DNA from: Candidatus Pelagibacter sp.
Lineage (GTDB): Bacteria; Pseudomonadota; Alphaproteobacteria; Pelagibacterales; Pelagibacteraceae
Length of the DNA stretch: 64,000 nt
Direction of reading: 5' to 3'
Assembly: GCA_028227525.1 (NCBI GenBank)
Contig: JAOJAE010000001.1
Span: 44,343-108,342, forward strand
The first letter of the stretch is position 1, and each line of letters begins with the position of its first letter. A program made the position numbers and the translations under genes. The notes beneath the pieces are model-generated. The model was not told the origin of the DNA and did no database searches. It saw only the letters and a program-made list of their open reading frames with translations. Below, piece after piece: positions 16,570-26,549 of the stretch.

Positions 16570-18255
16570 ATGTATAATAATCTAATAAAAATATTAGTAA
16601 TCTTATCTGTATTCTATCAGACCCCTGTATATTCTAAAAGTGCTAGTTTTAACGACTTTAATTCAAGAGATTTAACAAATTATTTTTCTGGAATAATTGC
16701 ATATGAAAATAAGAATAATACTGATGCTTTAAAATTTTTTAATGCTTCTAAAATCTTAATCAACAAACATGACTCATATTTGAAAAGATATGTTTATTCT
16801 TTAGTTCTAGAGAACAAGGTAGCTCAAGCTATTAATATAATCAATAACAGCAAGGATAAAAATAATATTGATTTTTTTAATGCTTATATTCTTTTAGCGG
16901 TAGATAGTTTAAAAAAGAATAATTTTAAAAAAGCTGATGAGTATTTAACTCAAAGTTTAAAATTTCAAGATCAAAGAAGATTTAATTTAGTAATATCAGA
17001 AACTTTAAGACAATATGTCTATACATTTAAAAATAAGAAAATTTTATCTAATAAACAAAATTTTGGAAATTTATCTTTAATAGCTCAAACATTTCAAAAA
17101 TGCTATCTTCAAGAGAATAACACAGGATCTTTTTTTTTAAATTTGATTAACAATCAGCAAGGAGATTATTCTAGATATATATTTTTTTATATTAATTACT
17201 TAATAGAAAATAAAAAAATAGAGGAAGCTAGAGCGGTTGCTGAACAACTTGAATATATAAATTCTACACTTTTATTAGCTCAAAGTAAGAGTTGGATAGA
17301 TAATAATAAATTTAAAGAATTTAATAAAATTTTTAAATGTAATAATCATAATGATATTGTAAGTGAATTTTTATTTTTAATTTCAAATCTCTATTCATCT
17401 CAGGATGATTTTGAAAAATCAAATTTTTACTTAAATTTATCAAGTTATTTAAATCCAAAGTTCACATTCAATTTATCTCTTGTAGCTGAAAATTTTTATT
17501 TAAATAAAGAATATGACAAGGTTAAAACAGTTTTAAAAAACTTTAATAAAGATAATGAGTTTTATTATTGGTTTAGAATTAAAAAAGAAACCCAAATAAT
17601 CATTAAAGAAAAAGGTTATGAAGATGGAATAAACTTTATAAGTTCAAAATTTAATAAGATTGATGATCCAAATTTAAAAATAGTTTTTGACGTTGCAAAT
17701 TTCTATAAGAATTCAAAAAAGTATGAAAAAGCAATAGATTATTATACGCAAATTATTTCATCTTTAGGCAATGAGACAGACATAAAATCTGACTTACTGT
17801 ATAGAAGGGGTGGAAGTTATGAGAGATTAGGCAACTACAAAAAGTCAGACGAAGATTTATTACACTCGTTAATAATTAATCCAGATGATGCATATGTTCT
17901 TAATTATTTGGCGTACTCATGGTTAGAGAGAGATTATAAAATTGATGAGGCTTTTAAAATGCTTGAAAAAGCATACGCATCTAGAAGTAATGATCCTTAC
18001 ATTATAGACTCAATCGGTTGGGCTTATTATTTGATAGACAATTATGTTGAAGCGGAAAAATACCTTAAAAGAGCTGTAGAATTAATGCCACAAGATCCAA
18101 CGGTTAATGATCATTATGGAGATATTTTATGGAAATTGAATCGAAAAATTCAGGCAAGATATTTTTGGAAAAATGTTTTAAGCCTTGATGATACCGATGA
18201 AGAGATAAGAGAAAATGTAAATATTAAGATGATAGAGGGTCTTAAGAATTCCTAA
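16570..18255 (+). CDS. exported tetratricopeptide-repeat protein
   Basis: A 561-residue protein with an N-terminal signal peptide (cleavage near VYSKS) and degenerate helical repeats throughout. The C-terminal third contains clear TPR units (for example AIDYYTQIISSLGN, KSDEDLLHSLIINPDDAYVLNYLAYSWLE, DSIGWAYYLIDNYVEAEKYLKRAVELMP). Such proteins usually scaffold envelope complexes. The last repeats resemble the region found in alphaproteobacterial TPR proteins placed before ispE, but I can name no function. The stop TAA is followed immediately by the ispE ATG, so the two are coupled. Confidence 0.75.
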   Translation: MYNNLIKILVILSVFYQTPVYSKSASFNDFNSRDLTNYFSGIIAYENKNNTDALKFFNASKILINKHDSYLKRYVYSLVLENKVAQAINIINNSKDKNNIDFFNAYILLAVDSLKKNNFKKADEYLTQSLKFQDQRRFNLVISETLRQYVYTFKNKKILSNKQNFGNLSLIAQTFQKCYLQENNTGSFFLNLINNQQGDYSRYIFFYINYLIENKKIEEARAVAEQLEYINSTLLLAQSKSWIDNNKFKEFNKIFKCNNHNDIVSEFLFLISNLYSSQDDFEKSNFYLNLSSYLNPKFTFNLSLVAENFYLNKEYDKVKTVLKNFNKDNEFYYWFRIKKETQIIIKEKGYEDGINFISSKFNKIDDPNLKIVFDVANFYKNSKKYEKAIDYYTQIISSLGNETDIKSDLLYRRGGSYERLGNYKKSDEDLLHSLIINPDDAYVLNYLAYSWLERDYKIDEAFKMLEKAYASRSNDPYIIDSIGWAYYLIDNYVEAEKYLKRAVELMPQDPTVNDHYGDILWKLNRKIQARYFWKNVLSLDDTDEEIRENVNIKMIEGLKNS

Positions 18256-19101
18256 ATGAGCGCTATTCAAGTTAAGTCACATGCTAAAATTAATTTAGCA
18301 CTAAATATTACAGGTAAACTGGCCAAATTACATAAGATTGAAAGCATTGTTTCATTTATTAACTTACATGACTTAATTTTTATTAAGCAAATTAAAGAAC
18401 CCAATCATCGAATTTATTTTTATGGAAATTTTTCACAAAAAATTAGTAAAAATAATACTGTTAAAAAGCTTTTTAAAATTCTTGATGAAAAAAAATTATT
18501 AAAAGATAAAAAATTTCAGATTAAGATTAAAAAAAATATTCCACAAAAGGCAGGGCTAGGTGGAGGATCAATGAATGCAGCAAGTATTTTAAAGATTTTA
18601 TTAAAAAAAAAAATTATCAAAGCCAGTCAAAAAAAAATAAAAGATATTTCAAATGCAATTGGTTCTGATGTAATTTTAGGAGTCGATAATAAAAGTGCAG
18701 TGTTAAAATCTGACAATATTATTAAAAGATTTTCTAAATGTCCAAAATTTTATACTCTTTTGGTTAGACCAAATTTTGGTTGCTCTACAAAAGAAATTTA
18801 TTCAAGAGTAAAAAAAATTACAAAATCAAAATTTACCAATCCTAAAAGATCTATGTTTAAATATGGATACCTATTTAAACAAGCGAATGCTTTGGAAACT
18901 GTTGCGTTTTCAAGATATCCAAGACTTAAAAAAATTAAATCTTTTTTAGAAAATTTAAATCAACCATTATTTGTAAGAATGACAGGCTCTGGTTCAGTAA
19001 TAGTTGCCTATTATCAGTCAAAAAAAGATTGTGAACTGGCAAAAGTTCAATTTAAAAGAAAATTTGAAAATTATTGGTGCAATACATCAAAAACTCTATA
19101 A
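18256..19101 (+). CDS. ispE: 4-diphosphocytidyl-2-C-methyl-D-erythritol kinase
   Basis: IspE phosphorylates CDP-methylerythritol in the non-mevalonate isoprenoid pathway. The GHMP kinase features are AKINLALNITGK at the N-terminus, the glycine-rich ATP loop PQKAGLGGGSMNAA near residue 100, and the C-terminal MTGSGSVIVAYY motif. Length 281 is typical. It follows the TPR gene with no gap (TAAATG). Codons 115-125 contain an 11-A run (about 18603-18613), typical of this AT-rich genome. With ispH at the start of the window it supplies precursors for the carotenoid genes. Confidence 0.93.
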   Translation: MSAIQVKSHAKINLALNITGKLAKLHKIESIVSFINLHDLIFIKQIKEPNHRIYFYGNFSQKISKNNTVKKLFKILDEKKLLKDKKFQIKIKKNIPQKAGLGGGSMNAASILKILLKKKIIKASQKKIKDISNAIGSDVILGVDNKSAVLKSDNIIKRFSKCPKFYTLLVRPNFGCSTKEIYSRVKKITKSKFTNPKRSMFKYGYLFKQANALETVAFSRYPRLKKIKSFLENLNQPLFVRMTGSGSVIVAYYQSKKDCELAKVQFKRKFENYWCNTSKTL

Positions 19102-19134
19102 ATTTTATTTTTTTGTGTTATACGAATTTAATAT

Positions 19135-19208
19135 TGGGGCGTAGCCAAGTGGTAAGGCACTGGTTTTTGGTACCGGCATCCTAGGTTCGAATCCTAGCGC
19201 CCCAGCCA
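19135..19208 (+). tRNA. tRNA-Gln (anticodon TTG)
   Basis: The acceptor stem TGGGGCG pairs with CGCCCCA, the D arm is GCC/GGC with GG in the loop, and the anticodon stem CTGGT/ACCGG encloses loop TTTTGGT (anticodon TTG). The T arm is CTAGG-TTCGAAT-CCTAG, the discriminator is G, and CCA is encoded. All tertiary-contact positions are canonical. It sits 33 nt after ispE and only 3 nt before the ATG of the CCA-adding enzyme gene, so processing of this tRNA would cut the cca transcript at its 5' end. Confidence 0.96.
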
Positions 19209-19211
19209 TAT

Positions 19212-20486
19212 ATGGATAAATTTTTAGATAAAATTTTTTTTAGATCACGAAATCTTGATTATATAAGTCAAAATCTTAAAGATATTACCAATCAAACACC
19301 AGCAAATAAAATATTTGAAGCCATTAATAACTATTCAGAAAGTAGTGAGGTTAGATATGTAGGTGGCTGTATTAGAAAAGTTATAAACAAAGAAGTAGTT
19401 GATGATATTGATTTAGCAACAAACTTAAAACCCAACGAAATCTGTGAAGCTTTAAAAAATAAAGATATAAATTTTTATGAAACTGGTATTGAGCACGGAA
19501 CAGTGACTGCAGTAATTGATGAATACAAATATGAAATTACCTCTCTAAGAAAAGATGTAAAAACAGATGGAAGACATGCAAAAGTTGAATTTTCTCTAGA
19601 CTGGAAAGAGGATGCGGCGAGAAGAGACTTTTCGATAAATTCAATTTATTCAGATGCAAGGGGAAATTTATTTGATCCAAATAATGGAAAAAAAGATTTA
19701 GAGGAAGGTTTAATTCATTTTATAGGTGATGCGGAAATCAGAATTAAAGAGGATTACTTAAGAATACTTAGATATGTTCGTTTTTTTTTAAATTATTCAA
19801 ATCACAAACACAAACCTGAAATAATTAAGATTATAAAAAGAAATATTGGTGGAATATCTAAATTATCTAGTGAGAGATTGATAGATGAATTTAAAAAATT
19901 AACAAAATCGCATGGTTTTGTAAAATTGTTTCAAGACAATGATAGTTTAGAGATTATAGAGATTATTTTTCCACAATTAAAAAATTTAGCAAAATTTAAA
20001 AAACTAAATACTCATGCTAGAGATAATTTATTTAAAATTGATTTTATTTTTTTACTATCACTGATGATAGTTGATGGAACTGATAATACTGATTATTTTT
20101 TATATAAGTTTAATATATCTAAAAAAGATCAAAAAAGATTAAAGTTAATTGATTTCTTTTATAAAGAAAAAACTAATCTTAAAAATTTTACAGAAAAAAA
20201 TTTTAATAAAATTTTTTATTTCAATGGTAAACAAGCTGTAATCGATATAATTAATTTTAAATTATTTACTTCTAATAAAGTTGAAAAAAAACTGATAAAA
20301 TTAATAGAAGTTTACAAAGATAAAGTAATTCCAACAATGCCAATAGGAGCTAATACACTTATGGAAAAGTATAATATTCCTGAAGGAAAAATATTGGGTA
20401 ATAAGTTAAAAATGATTGAAGAAGCTTGGGTGGAAAATGGATTTACTATTTCTGAGAAAAATATTCAAAAAATTGCTAAAGGTTAA
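19212..20486 (+). CDS. cca: tRNA nucleotidyltransferase / poly(A) polymerase family (CCA-adding enzyme)
   Basis: A class II nucleotidyltransferase of 424 residues. The catalytic GG-xxR...DIDLAT motif is seen as [24 protein letters not shown], followed by HGTVTAVI, the RRDFSINSI motif and [10 protein letters not shown] in the tRNA-binding neck. Poly(A) polymerase I shares this fold; the GIEHGTVT and RRDFS motifs and bacterial context favour the CCA-adding enzyme, which repairs tRNA 3' ends. The ATG lies 3 nt downstream of tRNA-Gln. It converges on greA with a shared TTAA stop. Confidence 0.85.
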   Translation: MDKFLDKIFFRSRNLDYISQNLKDITNQTPANKIFEAINNYSESSEVRYVGGCIRKVINKEVVDDIDLATNLKPNEICEALKNKDINFYETGIEHGTVTAVIDEYKYEITSLRKDVKTDGRHAKVEFSLDWKEDAARRDFSINSIYSDARGNLFDPNNGKKDLEEGLIHFIGDAEIRIKEDYLRILRYVRFFLNYSNHKHKPEIIKIIKRNIGGISKLSSERLIDEFKKLTKSHGFVKLFQDNDSLEIIEIIFPQLKNLAKFKKLNTHARDNLFKIDFIFLLSLMIVDGTDNTDYFLYKFNISKKDQKRLKLIDFFYKEKTNLKNFTEKNFNKIFYFNGKQAVIDIINFKLFTSNKVEKKLIKLIEVYKDKVIPTMPIGANTLMEKYNIPEGKILGNKLKMIEEAWVENGFTISEKNIQKIAKG

Positions 20487-20959
20487 ATATATTTAACGTC
20501 CTTAATTTCAAAATTTTTAGTTCCAGCAGGAGTAGTGATCTCAACTAGATCGTCTTTATTTTTTCCAATTAATCCTTTTCCAATTGGGGATTGAAAAAAA
20601 ATTAGTTTTTGTTTTAAATCGGCCTCATCTTTTCCTACAATTTTGTAGCTAATTTTTTCACCATTATCTAGGTTTTCTAAAAACACAGTAGAGCCAAAGA
20701 TTACTTTTCCATCATTATTTAATTTTGTAACATCAATAACATTAGCTCTTGCAATGATATCATTTATTTCTGTTATTCGACCTTCGCTATGAGACTGTTC
20801 CTCTTTAGCGGCATGATATTCTGCATTTTCTTTAAGGTCGCCATGTGATCTTGCTTCTGCAATTGCAGCCACAATTTCAGGTCTCTTTTTTTCTTTTAAA
20901 AAAACTAATTCTTCTTTTAGTTTATTCAATCCATTCAATGTTATTGGTTCTTTATCCAT
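20483..20959 (-). CDS. greA: transcription elongation factor GreA
   Basis: GreA rescues stalled RNA polymerase by stimulating transcript cleavage. The 158-residue protein has the N-terminal coiled coil with the acidic tip residues in [21 protein letters not shown], then the C-terminal FKBP-like domain containing [18 protein letters not shown]. It starts 3 nt after the hemF stop, in the order trmL-hemF-greA on the minus strand. The final four bases are shared with the cca stop codon. Confidence 0.96.
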   Translation of the reverse strand: MDKEPITLNGLNKLKEELVFLKEKKRPEIVAAIAEARSHGDLKENAEYHAAKEEQSHSEGRITEINDIIARANVIDVTKLNNDGKVIFGSTVFLENLDNGEKISYKIVGKDEADLKQKLIFFQSPIGKGLIGKNKDDLVEITTPAGTKNFEIKDVKYI

Positions 20960-20962
20960 TTA

Positions 20963-21790
20963 TTATTTCCATTTAGCAATCGGAGGTAATGACATCAATA
21001 TACCCTCTACATTTCCACCAGTTTGTAAGCCAAATTTAGTTCCCCTATCATACAACAAGTTAAATTCAGCGTATCTACCTCTTTTAATATACTGCATCTC
21101 TTTATCTTTTAAAGTCCATTTTTTTTTAATTTTTTTTTCTATTATATTATTAAATATCATTTGAAATGTAACTCCAACGTCTCTTACAAATTTAAAATCT
21201 TTTTCAAAGTTATCTTTTTTATAATCAAAAAAAATTCCGCCTATTCCTCTTGCTTCATTCCTATGAGGTAAAAAGAAATATTCATCACACCATTTTTTGT
21301 ATTTTTTATAATAATTTTTATTGTGACGATCACACATTTTTTTTAATGATTGATGAAATATATTTTTTTCCTTATCATCTTTAATAGCAGGTGTTACATC
21401 CATACCGCCGCCAAACCAATTTTGTGTAGTACAGATATATCTAGTATTAAAATGCATAGCAGGAATATGAGGATTTTGCATGTGCATTACTACTGAAATA
21501 CCAGAAGCCCAAAATCTTGGATCTTTACTAGCTCCAAGAATATTTTTTTGAAATTGTTTTGGAAATTTTCCATAAACTTTTGAAAAATTTACTCCTACTT
21601 TTTCAAAAACTTTTCCATTTGTAATAATCCTATATTCACCACCTCCCTCATCTTTTTTTTTACTTCTTTGCCATGAGGTTGATTTAAATTTTATTTTATT
21701 TTTTTCTAATTTGCTAATATCATCACAGATTGCATTTTGAAGTAGCTTAAACCAATTACTTGCTAAGTCTTTTTTAATTTCAATATCCAT
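20963..21790 (-). CDS. hemF: oxygen-dependent coproporphyrinogen III oxidase
   Basis: HemF converts coproporphyrinogen III to protoporphyrinogen IX with O2 in heme synthesis. Family segments are intact: KKDEGGGEYRII, GISVVMHMQNPHIPAMHFNTRY, WFGGGMDVTP, GIGGIFFDY, and the ending RGRYAEFNLLYDRGTKFGLQTGGNVEGILMSLPP region (275 residues). Use of the aerobic enzyme fits an obligate aerobe. It lies 1 nt after trmL and 3 nt before greA; heme made here would be needed by the nearby cytochrome bc1 genes. Confidence 0.96.
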   Translation of the reverse strand: MDIEIKKDLASNWFKLLQNAICDDISKLEKNKIKFKSTSWQRSKKKDEGGGEYRIITNGKVFEKVGVNFSKVYGKFPKQFQKNILGASKDPRFWASGISVVMHMQNPHIPAMHFNTRYICTTQNWFGGGMDVTPAIKDDKEKNIFHQSLKKMCDRHNKNYYKKYKKWCDEYFFLPHRNEARGIGGIFFDYKKDNFEKDFKFVRDVGVTFQMIFNNIIEKKIKKKWTLKDKEMQYIKRGRYAEFNLLYDRGTKFGLQTGGNVEGILMSLPPIAKWK

Positions 21791-21791
21791 T

Positions 21792-22250
21792 TTATAATAA
21801 TTTAGTTTGTCTTAAGCTTTCTGCCAAAACAATTGCAACTGAAGATGCAATATTTAAAGACCTAGCATTTTCGTTCATTGGTATCTTTAAGCGATCAGCA
21901 ATTGATTGATGTATGCTTTCTGGTACTCCGGCACTTTCTCGACCAAATAATATTGTATCATTTTTTTGAAATTTAAATTTTAAGTATGAAATAGATGCTT
22001 TTGTTGTCATCAGTATTACTCTATGATTCTTTTTTGTTTCAAAAAATTTTTCTGCACTTTGATGTATCACAATTTTATCTAAATCCATGTAATCCATTAC
22101 CACTCTTTTAAACCTTTTATCACTTAGATGAAAACCGCATGGCTCAATAATTTCAAGTTTAGCCCCTAAACAGGCGCATGTTCTAATTATTGCTGCTGTA
22201 TTTTGAGGAATATCCGGTTCATACAATGCAATATTAGGTCCTTGGCTCAT
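21792..22250 (-). CDS. trmL: tRNA (cytidine/uridine-34 2'-O)-methyltransferase
   Basis: A SPOUT-fold methyltransferase of 152 residues that 2'-O-methylates the wobble base of certain leucine tRNAs. Recognisable segments are IALYEPDIPQNTAAIIRTCACLG, LFGRESAGVP (SAM-binding knot) and the C-terminal MNENARSLNIASSVAIVLAE. It is the first gene of trmL-hemF-greA and diverges from petA across a 90-nt gap. That gap is AT-rich and must hold both promoters, but I cannot pick the hexamers with confidence. Confidence 0.94.
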   Translation of the reverse strand: MSQGPNIALYEPDIPQNTAAIIRTCACLGAKLEIIEPCGFHLSDKRFKRVVMDYMDLDKIVIHQSAEKFFETKKNHRVILMTTKASISYLKFKFQKNDTILFGRESAGVPESIHQSIADRLKIPMNENARSLNIASSVAIVLAESLRQTKLL

Positions 22251-22340
22251 AATTATGTGTCATTCTTTCAGTAGAAAAAAAACTATTATCTTATAAGAAA
22301 TCGTATATTAAGTAATTTTTTAACAATAATATTTAAAAAA

Positions 22341-22850
22341 ATGTCAGATAAAAAGCCTAAAAGAAGAGAGTTTCTATTTACTGCCTCATATGCAGTTGGA
22401 GCAGTTGGTGTTGGAGCAGTAGTTTGGCCATTAGTAGATCAAATGAATCCAGATGCATCTGTAAAAGCACTAGCAAGCACAGAAGTTGATGTAAGTTCAG
22501 TTAAACCTGGAAATACAATAACAGTGCTTTGGAGAGGTAAACCAGTTTTTATTAGAAGAAGAACCCCAGAAGAAATTTCAGATGCTAAATCAGTCAAAAT
22601 GGAAGATCTAATCCATCCTGAAAAAGATGAAGATAGAGCCAAAAACCCCGAGTGGTTAGTAATGGTTGGTGTTTGTACTCACTTAGGCTGCGTGCCATTA
22701 AATGATAAAGGTGACTATAATGGATGGTTTTGCCCATGCCATGGATCTCATTATGATACATCAGGCAGAATAAGAAAAGGTCCCGCACCTTTAAACATGG
22801 AAATTCCTAAATATGAGTTTGTCAACGCTAATACAATTAAAATTGGATAA
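22341..22850 (+). CDS. petA: ubiquinol-cytochrome c reductase Rieske iron-sulfur subunit
   Basis: The Rieske subunit of the bc1 complex takes electrons from ubiquinol and passes them to cytochrome c1. The N-terminus has a Tat-type signal anchor (KRREFLFTA followed by a hydrophobic helix). The [2Fe-2S] ligands are C112 and H114 with disulfide C117 (CTHLGC), and C131, H134 with disulfide C133 (CPCHGSHYD). It is 169 residues long and first in the petABC operon, 8 nt before petB. Confidence 0.97.
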   Translation: MSDKKPKRREFLFTASYAVGAVGVGAVVWPLVDQMNPDASVKALASTEVDVSSVKPGNTITVLWRGKPVFIRRRTPEEISDAKSVKMEDLIHPEKDEDRAKNPEWLVMVGVCTHLGCVPLNDKGDYNGWFCPCHGSHYDTSGRIRKGPAPLNMEIPKYEFVNANTIKIG

Positions 22851-22858
22851 TTAATATC

Positions 22859-24121
22859 ATGAGCGATCACGAATATACACCTTCATCAAAAGTAGGAAAA
22901 TGGTTTAACGACAGGCTTCCACTTTTAACTTTAGCCAATCACTTAACAGATTATCCTACCCCCAAAAATTTAAATTACTGGTGGACATTTGGTGGGATTT
23001 TAACTTTTTGTTTAATTACTCAGATTGTAACCGGTTTAACGCTTGCAATGCATTACATTGCTCATGCCGACATGGCTTTTGAAAGTGTTGAGCATATCAT
23101 GCGGGATGTAAACTATGGATGGTTGATAAGATACATACATGCAAATGGTGCATCAATGTTTTTCCTAGCAGTCTATATTCATATATTCAGATCTTTATTT
23201 TATGGATCTTACAAATCTCCAAGAGAGATCATTTGGATCATCGGAATAATCATTTATTTATTGATGATGGCAGCTGCATTCATGGGTTATGTATTACCTT
23301 GGGGTCAAATGAGTTTTTGGGGAGCAACAGTTATAACAAATTTATTTAGTGCAATCCCATTAGTAGGTGAGGGAATTGTGACTTGGTTGTGGGGTGGTTA
23401 TTCAGTAGATAACCCTACATTAACTAGATTTTTTACGCTTCATTATTTAATTCCTTTTTTAATTTTAGGTCTTGTTGTTTTACATATTTGGGCGCTTCAT
23501 GTTCCTGGAAATAACAATCCAGTTGGAATTGATATAAAAAAACCTTCAAAAGATACAGTACCATTCCACCCATATATTGTTATTAAAGATGGTTTTGCAT
23601 TACTAATGTTTATGATTGTTTTTGCTTTTTTTGTTTTTTATTCACCAAATATCTTAGGTCATGCTGATAATTATATTGAAGCTAATCCAATGGTAACTCC
23701 CGCTCACATTGTTCCTGAGTGGTATCTGTTACCTTTTTATGCAATTTTAAGATCTGTGCCAGATAAATTGCTTGGAGTTGTAGCAATGCTTTCAGCTATT
23801 TTAATCTTAGCTGTACTACCATGGTTAGATACTTCAAAAATTAGATCTGCAGTATTCAGACCTTTGTATAAACAGTTTTACTGGATACTTGTTGCTGATG
23901 TTTTAATCCTAGGATACATGGGAGCTATGCCAGCTGAGGGACTTTATTTGTTAATTGCAAGAGTAGCTACAGCATATTATTTTCTTCATTTTTTAGTTAT
24001 TTTACCAGTTTTAGGATTTAAGGAAAAAACATTACCTGTTCCGTTGAGTATTACAGAGCCAGTCCTTGGAGGTGCTCCCAATTTAGCAACTGTAAAAAAT
24101 AAGGAAAGTATTGATAAATAA
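22859..24121 (+). CDS. petB: ubiquinol-cytochrome c reductase cytochrome b subunit
   Basis: The membrane core of the bc1 complex, holding two b hemes and the quinone sites. At 420 residues it spans the membrane about eight times. Visible landmarks are [66 protein letters not shown] with heme-ligand histidines, and the Qo-site PEWY motif ([14 protein letters not shown]). It is preceded by petA and overlaps or abuts petC, depending on which petC start is used. Confidence 0.97.
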   Translation: MSDHEYTPSSKVGKWFNDRLPLLTLANHLTDYPTPKNLNYWWTFGGILTFCLITQIVTGLTLAMHYIAHADMAFESVEHIMRDVNYGWLIRYIHANGASMFFLAVYIHIFRSLFYGSYKSPREIIWIIGIIIYLLMMAAAFMGYVLPWGQMSFWGATVITNLFSAIPLVGEGIVTWLWGGYSVDNPTLTRFFTLHYLIPFLILGLVVLHIWALHVPGNNNPVGIDIKKPSKDTVPFHPYIVIKDGFALLMFMIVFAFFVFYSPNILGHADNYIEANPMVTPAHIVPEWYLLPFYAILRSVPDKLLGVVAMLSAILILAVLPWLDTSKIRSAVFRPLYKQFYWILVADVLILGYMGAMPAEGLYLLIARVATAYYFLHFLVILPVLGFKEKTLPVPLSITEPVLGGAPNLATVKNKESIDK

Positions 24122-24902
24122 AGTGAAAAATTTAATAAAATTACTTTCGATCCTAGCTTTTATTTCTTTAGCATCGACAAATGCTAATTCAGCTGAGACA
24201 GCTAAACTTTTAAAAACTGATTGGAGTTTTAAAGGTTTATTTGGGAAATTTGATAGAGGTGCACTACAAAGAGGATATCAAGTTTACACAGAGGTATGTG
24301 CCTCATGCCATTCCATGAAATATGTAAGTTACAGAAATTTAGGTGAAAAAGGTGGCCCTGAATTCTCAGAGGCAGAAGTGAAAGCTATCGCAGCCTCATT
24401 TGAGGTAACAGATGGTCCTAATGCAGATGGTGAAATGTTTACTAGACCAGGGAAACCATCAGACAAATTTGTTTTACCATATGAAAATGTAAAAGCTGCT
24501 CAAGCGGCTAATGGTGGTGCGTATCCACCAGACATGTCAGTTTTAGTTAAAGCTAGAGGAGGTGGGGTAGATTATATTTATTCTTTGCTACAAGGTTACG
24601 AAGAAGCACCAAGTGGAATTACTTTAGATGAAGGAGTTCATTATAATAAATATATGTATGGCAGTAAAATTAGAATGGCAGCTCCACTTTCAGATGACCT
24701 AGTAGAGTATGGAGATGGAACAAAAGCATCAGTTGAACAGATGTCAAAAGATGTAACAACATTTTTAATGTGGGCCGCAGAACCACATTTAGAGTCAAGA
24801 CATCAAATGGGTTTTAAAGCTATAGTTTATCTTATTATTTTAACTATCTTAGTCTATTTCAGTATGAAAAAAATATGGTCACGTGTTGAATCTGAAGTTT
24901 AA
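24111..24902 (+). CDS. petC: ubiquinol-cytochrome c reductase cytochrome c1
   Basis: Cytochrome c1 passes electrons from the Rieske protein to soluble cytochrome c. It has a cleavable signal peptide ending near NANSA, a CASCH heme-c motif (C63-C66-H67 from the first start), a likely methionine axial ligand in [11 protein letters not shown], and a C-terminal membrane anchor ([16 protein letters not shown]). The open frame begins at TTG 24111, inside petB; a GTG at 24123, 1 nt after the petB stop, gives a more typical signal peptide ([11 protein letters not shown]) and may be the true start. The mature protein is the same either way. It overlaps the convergent ychF by 24 nt. Confidence 0.94.
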   Translation: MINKVKNLIKLLSILAFISLASTNANSAETAKLLKTDWSFKGLFGKFDRGALQRGYQVYTEVCASCHSMKYVSYRNLGEKGGPEFSEAEVKAIAASFEVTDGPNADGEMFTRPGKPSDKFVLPYENVKAAQAANGGAYPPDMSVLVKARGGGVDYIYSLLQGYEEAPSGITLDEGVHYNKYMYGSKIRMAAPLSDDLVEYGDGTKASVEQMSKDVTTFLMWAAEPHLESRHQMGFKAIVYLIILTILVYFSMKKIWSRVESEV

Positions 24903-25952
24903 TACATCGCCATCTTTAACTATATAATCTTTTCCTTCTAATCTCATTTTTCCATTAGTCTTTGAATTGACCCAGCCATCATTTGCTACGAAATCTTCAT
25001 ACGAAACTGTTTCCGCTCTTATAAAGCCTTTTTCAAAATCTGTATGAATTTCACCAGCTGCTTTTGGAGCAGTGCAGTTTTTTTGAATAGTCCAAGCTCT
25101 AGTTTCTTCTGGACCCGAGGTGAAGTAGGTATCTAATTCTAAAATTTTATATCCTTTTTGAATTAACATACTTAATCCAGTTTCTTTTAAACCAATCATC
25201 TCCATATAATTTTTTCTTTCTGTAGAATCTAGCTCATTAATCTGATTTTCTATATCAGCTGATACAATTAGAGTGTTCTCCTCACCAAACTTTTCTATAA
25301 ATTTTTTTGTATACTTATTTCCTTCCTGAACACTTTGTTCATCTACATTACATACAAATATTTTGGGTTTAATTGATAACAAACCACTTTGATTAAGTTG
25401 TTTATCTTCAAATTGAGATTTTAGAATTGATATATCTTTATCATTATTAATACAATCTAATGCTACTTCTAATATTTTAAGCTGTTCTTCATCAACATTT
25501 TTCTTATTATTTTTTTCTAATCTTTTTTGAATTGACTCTAAGTCTGCTAACATCATCTCTGTTTCAATTATTTCCAAATCTCTTATAGGGTCTACTGTTG
25601 GATTGACATTTTGAATATCATCAGAGTCAAAACATCTAATCATATGAATGATTGCATCAACCTCTCTAATATGTGATAAAAATTTATTACCTAATCCTTC
25701 ACCTTTGGATGCGCCTTTTACTAATCCTGCAATATCAACAAATGAAATAGTTGTATTTATTATTTTTTTTGATTTTGAAACTTTTGATAGACTATCCAAC
25801 CTTTCGTCAGGAACAGGCACAACACCAACATTTGGATCTATCGTGCAAAAAGGGAAATTTGCTGCTTGAGCTTTACTAGAATTTGTTAAAGCATTAAATA
25901 AAGTAGATTTACCAACATTGGGCAAACCAACAATTCCACATTTAAAACTCAT
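24879..25952 (-). CDS. ychF: ribosome-associated ATPase YchF (Obg family)
   Basis: YchF is an Obg-family P-loop protein that binds ATP rather than GTP. The P-loop is GLPNVGKST (8-16) and G3 is DIAGLV. The usual NKxD specificity motif is replaced by NVDE (FVCNVDE), as expected for YchF. A coiled-coil insert and C-terminal TGS domain (GPEETRAWTIQ, GFIRAETVSYEDF) complete the 357-residue protein. It is translated just after pth (1-nt overlap), a pairing conserved across many bacteria. Its last 24 nt overlap petC antisense. Confidence 0.96.
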   Translation of the reverse strand: MSFKCGIVGLPNVGKSTLFNALTNSSKAQAANFPFCTIDPNVGVVPVPDERLDSLSKVSKSKKIINTTISFVDIAGLVKGASKGEGLGNKFLSHIREVDAIIHMIRCFDSDDIQNVNPTVDPIRDLEIIETEMMLADLESIQKRLEKNNKKNVDEEQLKILEVALDCINNDKDISILKSQFEDKQLNQSGLLSIKPKIFVCNVDEQSVQEGNKYTKKFIEKFGEENTLIVSADIENQINELDSTERKNYMEMIGLKETGLSMLIQKGYKILELDTYFTSGPEETRAWTIQKNCTAPKAAGEIHTDFEKGFIRAETVSYEDFVANDGWVNSKTNGKMRLEGKDYIVKDGDVLNFRFNT

Positions 25953-26515
25953 TATTTATTATTGTTTACTGTGCTAGAAAATAAATCTAATTTTTTTTCA
26001 ACCAATATAGAAATTGAGTCATTTATATCATTTGAGATTTTTTCTATGCCAGTCAATTCATCTTCATCAAAATTTTGAAGAACAAAATCTCCAACTTCCA
26101 TATTCTCTTTTGGTTTTCCAATACCAATTCTTACTCTTGAATAATCTTTACCTATAAATTTATCAATAGATGCAATTCCATTATGTCCTGCACTGGATCC
26201 GCCAAATTTAGCTTTAATTTTTCCAAACTCTACATCTAAATCATCATGAAAAACAATTACATCTTCTGCGTCTATTTTAAAATATTCAATAAGTTCTCTA
26301 ATACAAATTCCAGAATTATTCATAAATGTTAGTGGCTTAATTGCATAAACTTTTTGAGTACCAACATTTCCAGTTGTTAGTAGTCCTTTAAACTTTGGTT
26401 TTTGTTTTGATAAACCAAATTTTTTATTAATAGAGTCTATAATTTTAAAGCCTACATTATGTCTATTATTTTCACTATCTGGTGTTGGATTGCCTAGGCC
26501 TACAAATAAAAGCAT
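25952..26515 (-). CDS. pth: peptidyl-tRNA hydrolase
   Basis: Pth recycles tRNA from prematurely released peptidyl-tRNA. The catalytic histidine is H19 in NNRHNVGF. Other family motifs are GLGNP at the N-terminus, KPLTFMNNSG, VFHDDLD with the catalytic aspartate, and GGSSAGHNGIASI (187 residues). It lies between rplY (34-nt gap) and ychF (1-nt overlap), the common rplY-pth-ychF arrangement. Confidence 0.96.
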   Translation of the reverse strand: MLLFVGLGNPTPDSENNRHNVGFKIIDSINKKFGLSKQKPKFKGLLTTGNVGTQKVYAIKPLTFMNNSGICIRELIEYFKIDAEDVIVFHDDLDVEFGKIKAKFGGSSAGHNGIASIDKFIGKDYSRVRIGIGKPKENMEVGDFVLQNFDEDELTGIEKISNDINDSISILVEKKLDLFSSTVNNNK

Positions 26516-26549
26516 TTTTTAATGGATAGTAAATTTTAACTTTGACAGG

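Noticed and set aside
18603..18613. Homopolymer runs of 11 A in ispE and 11 T in the midA-like gene (29017-29027) as phase-variation switches
   Set aside because: Long A/T runs are scattered everywhere in this AT-rich genome and these are in housekeeping genes; no sign of an off-frame design.
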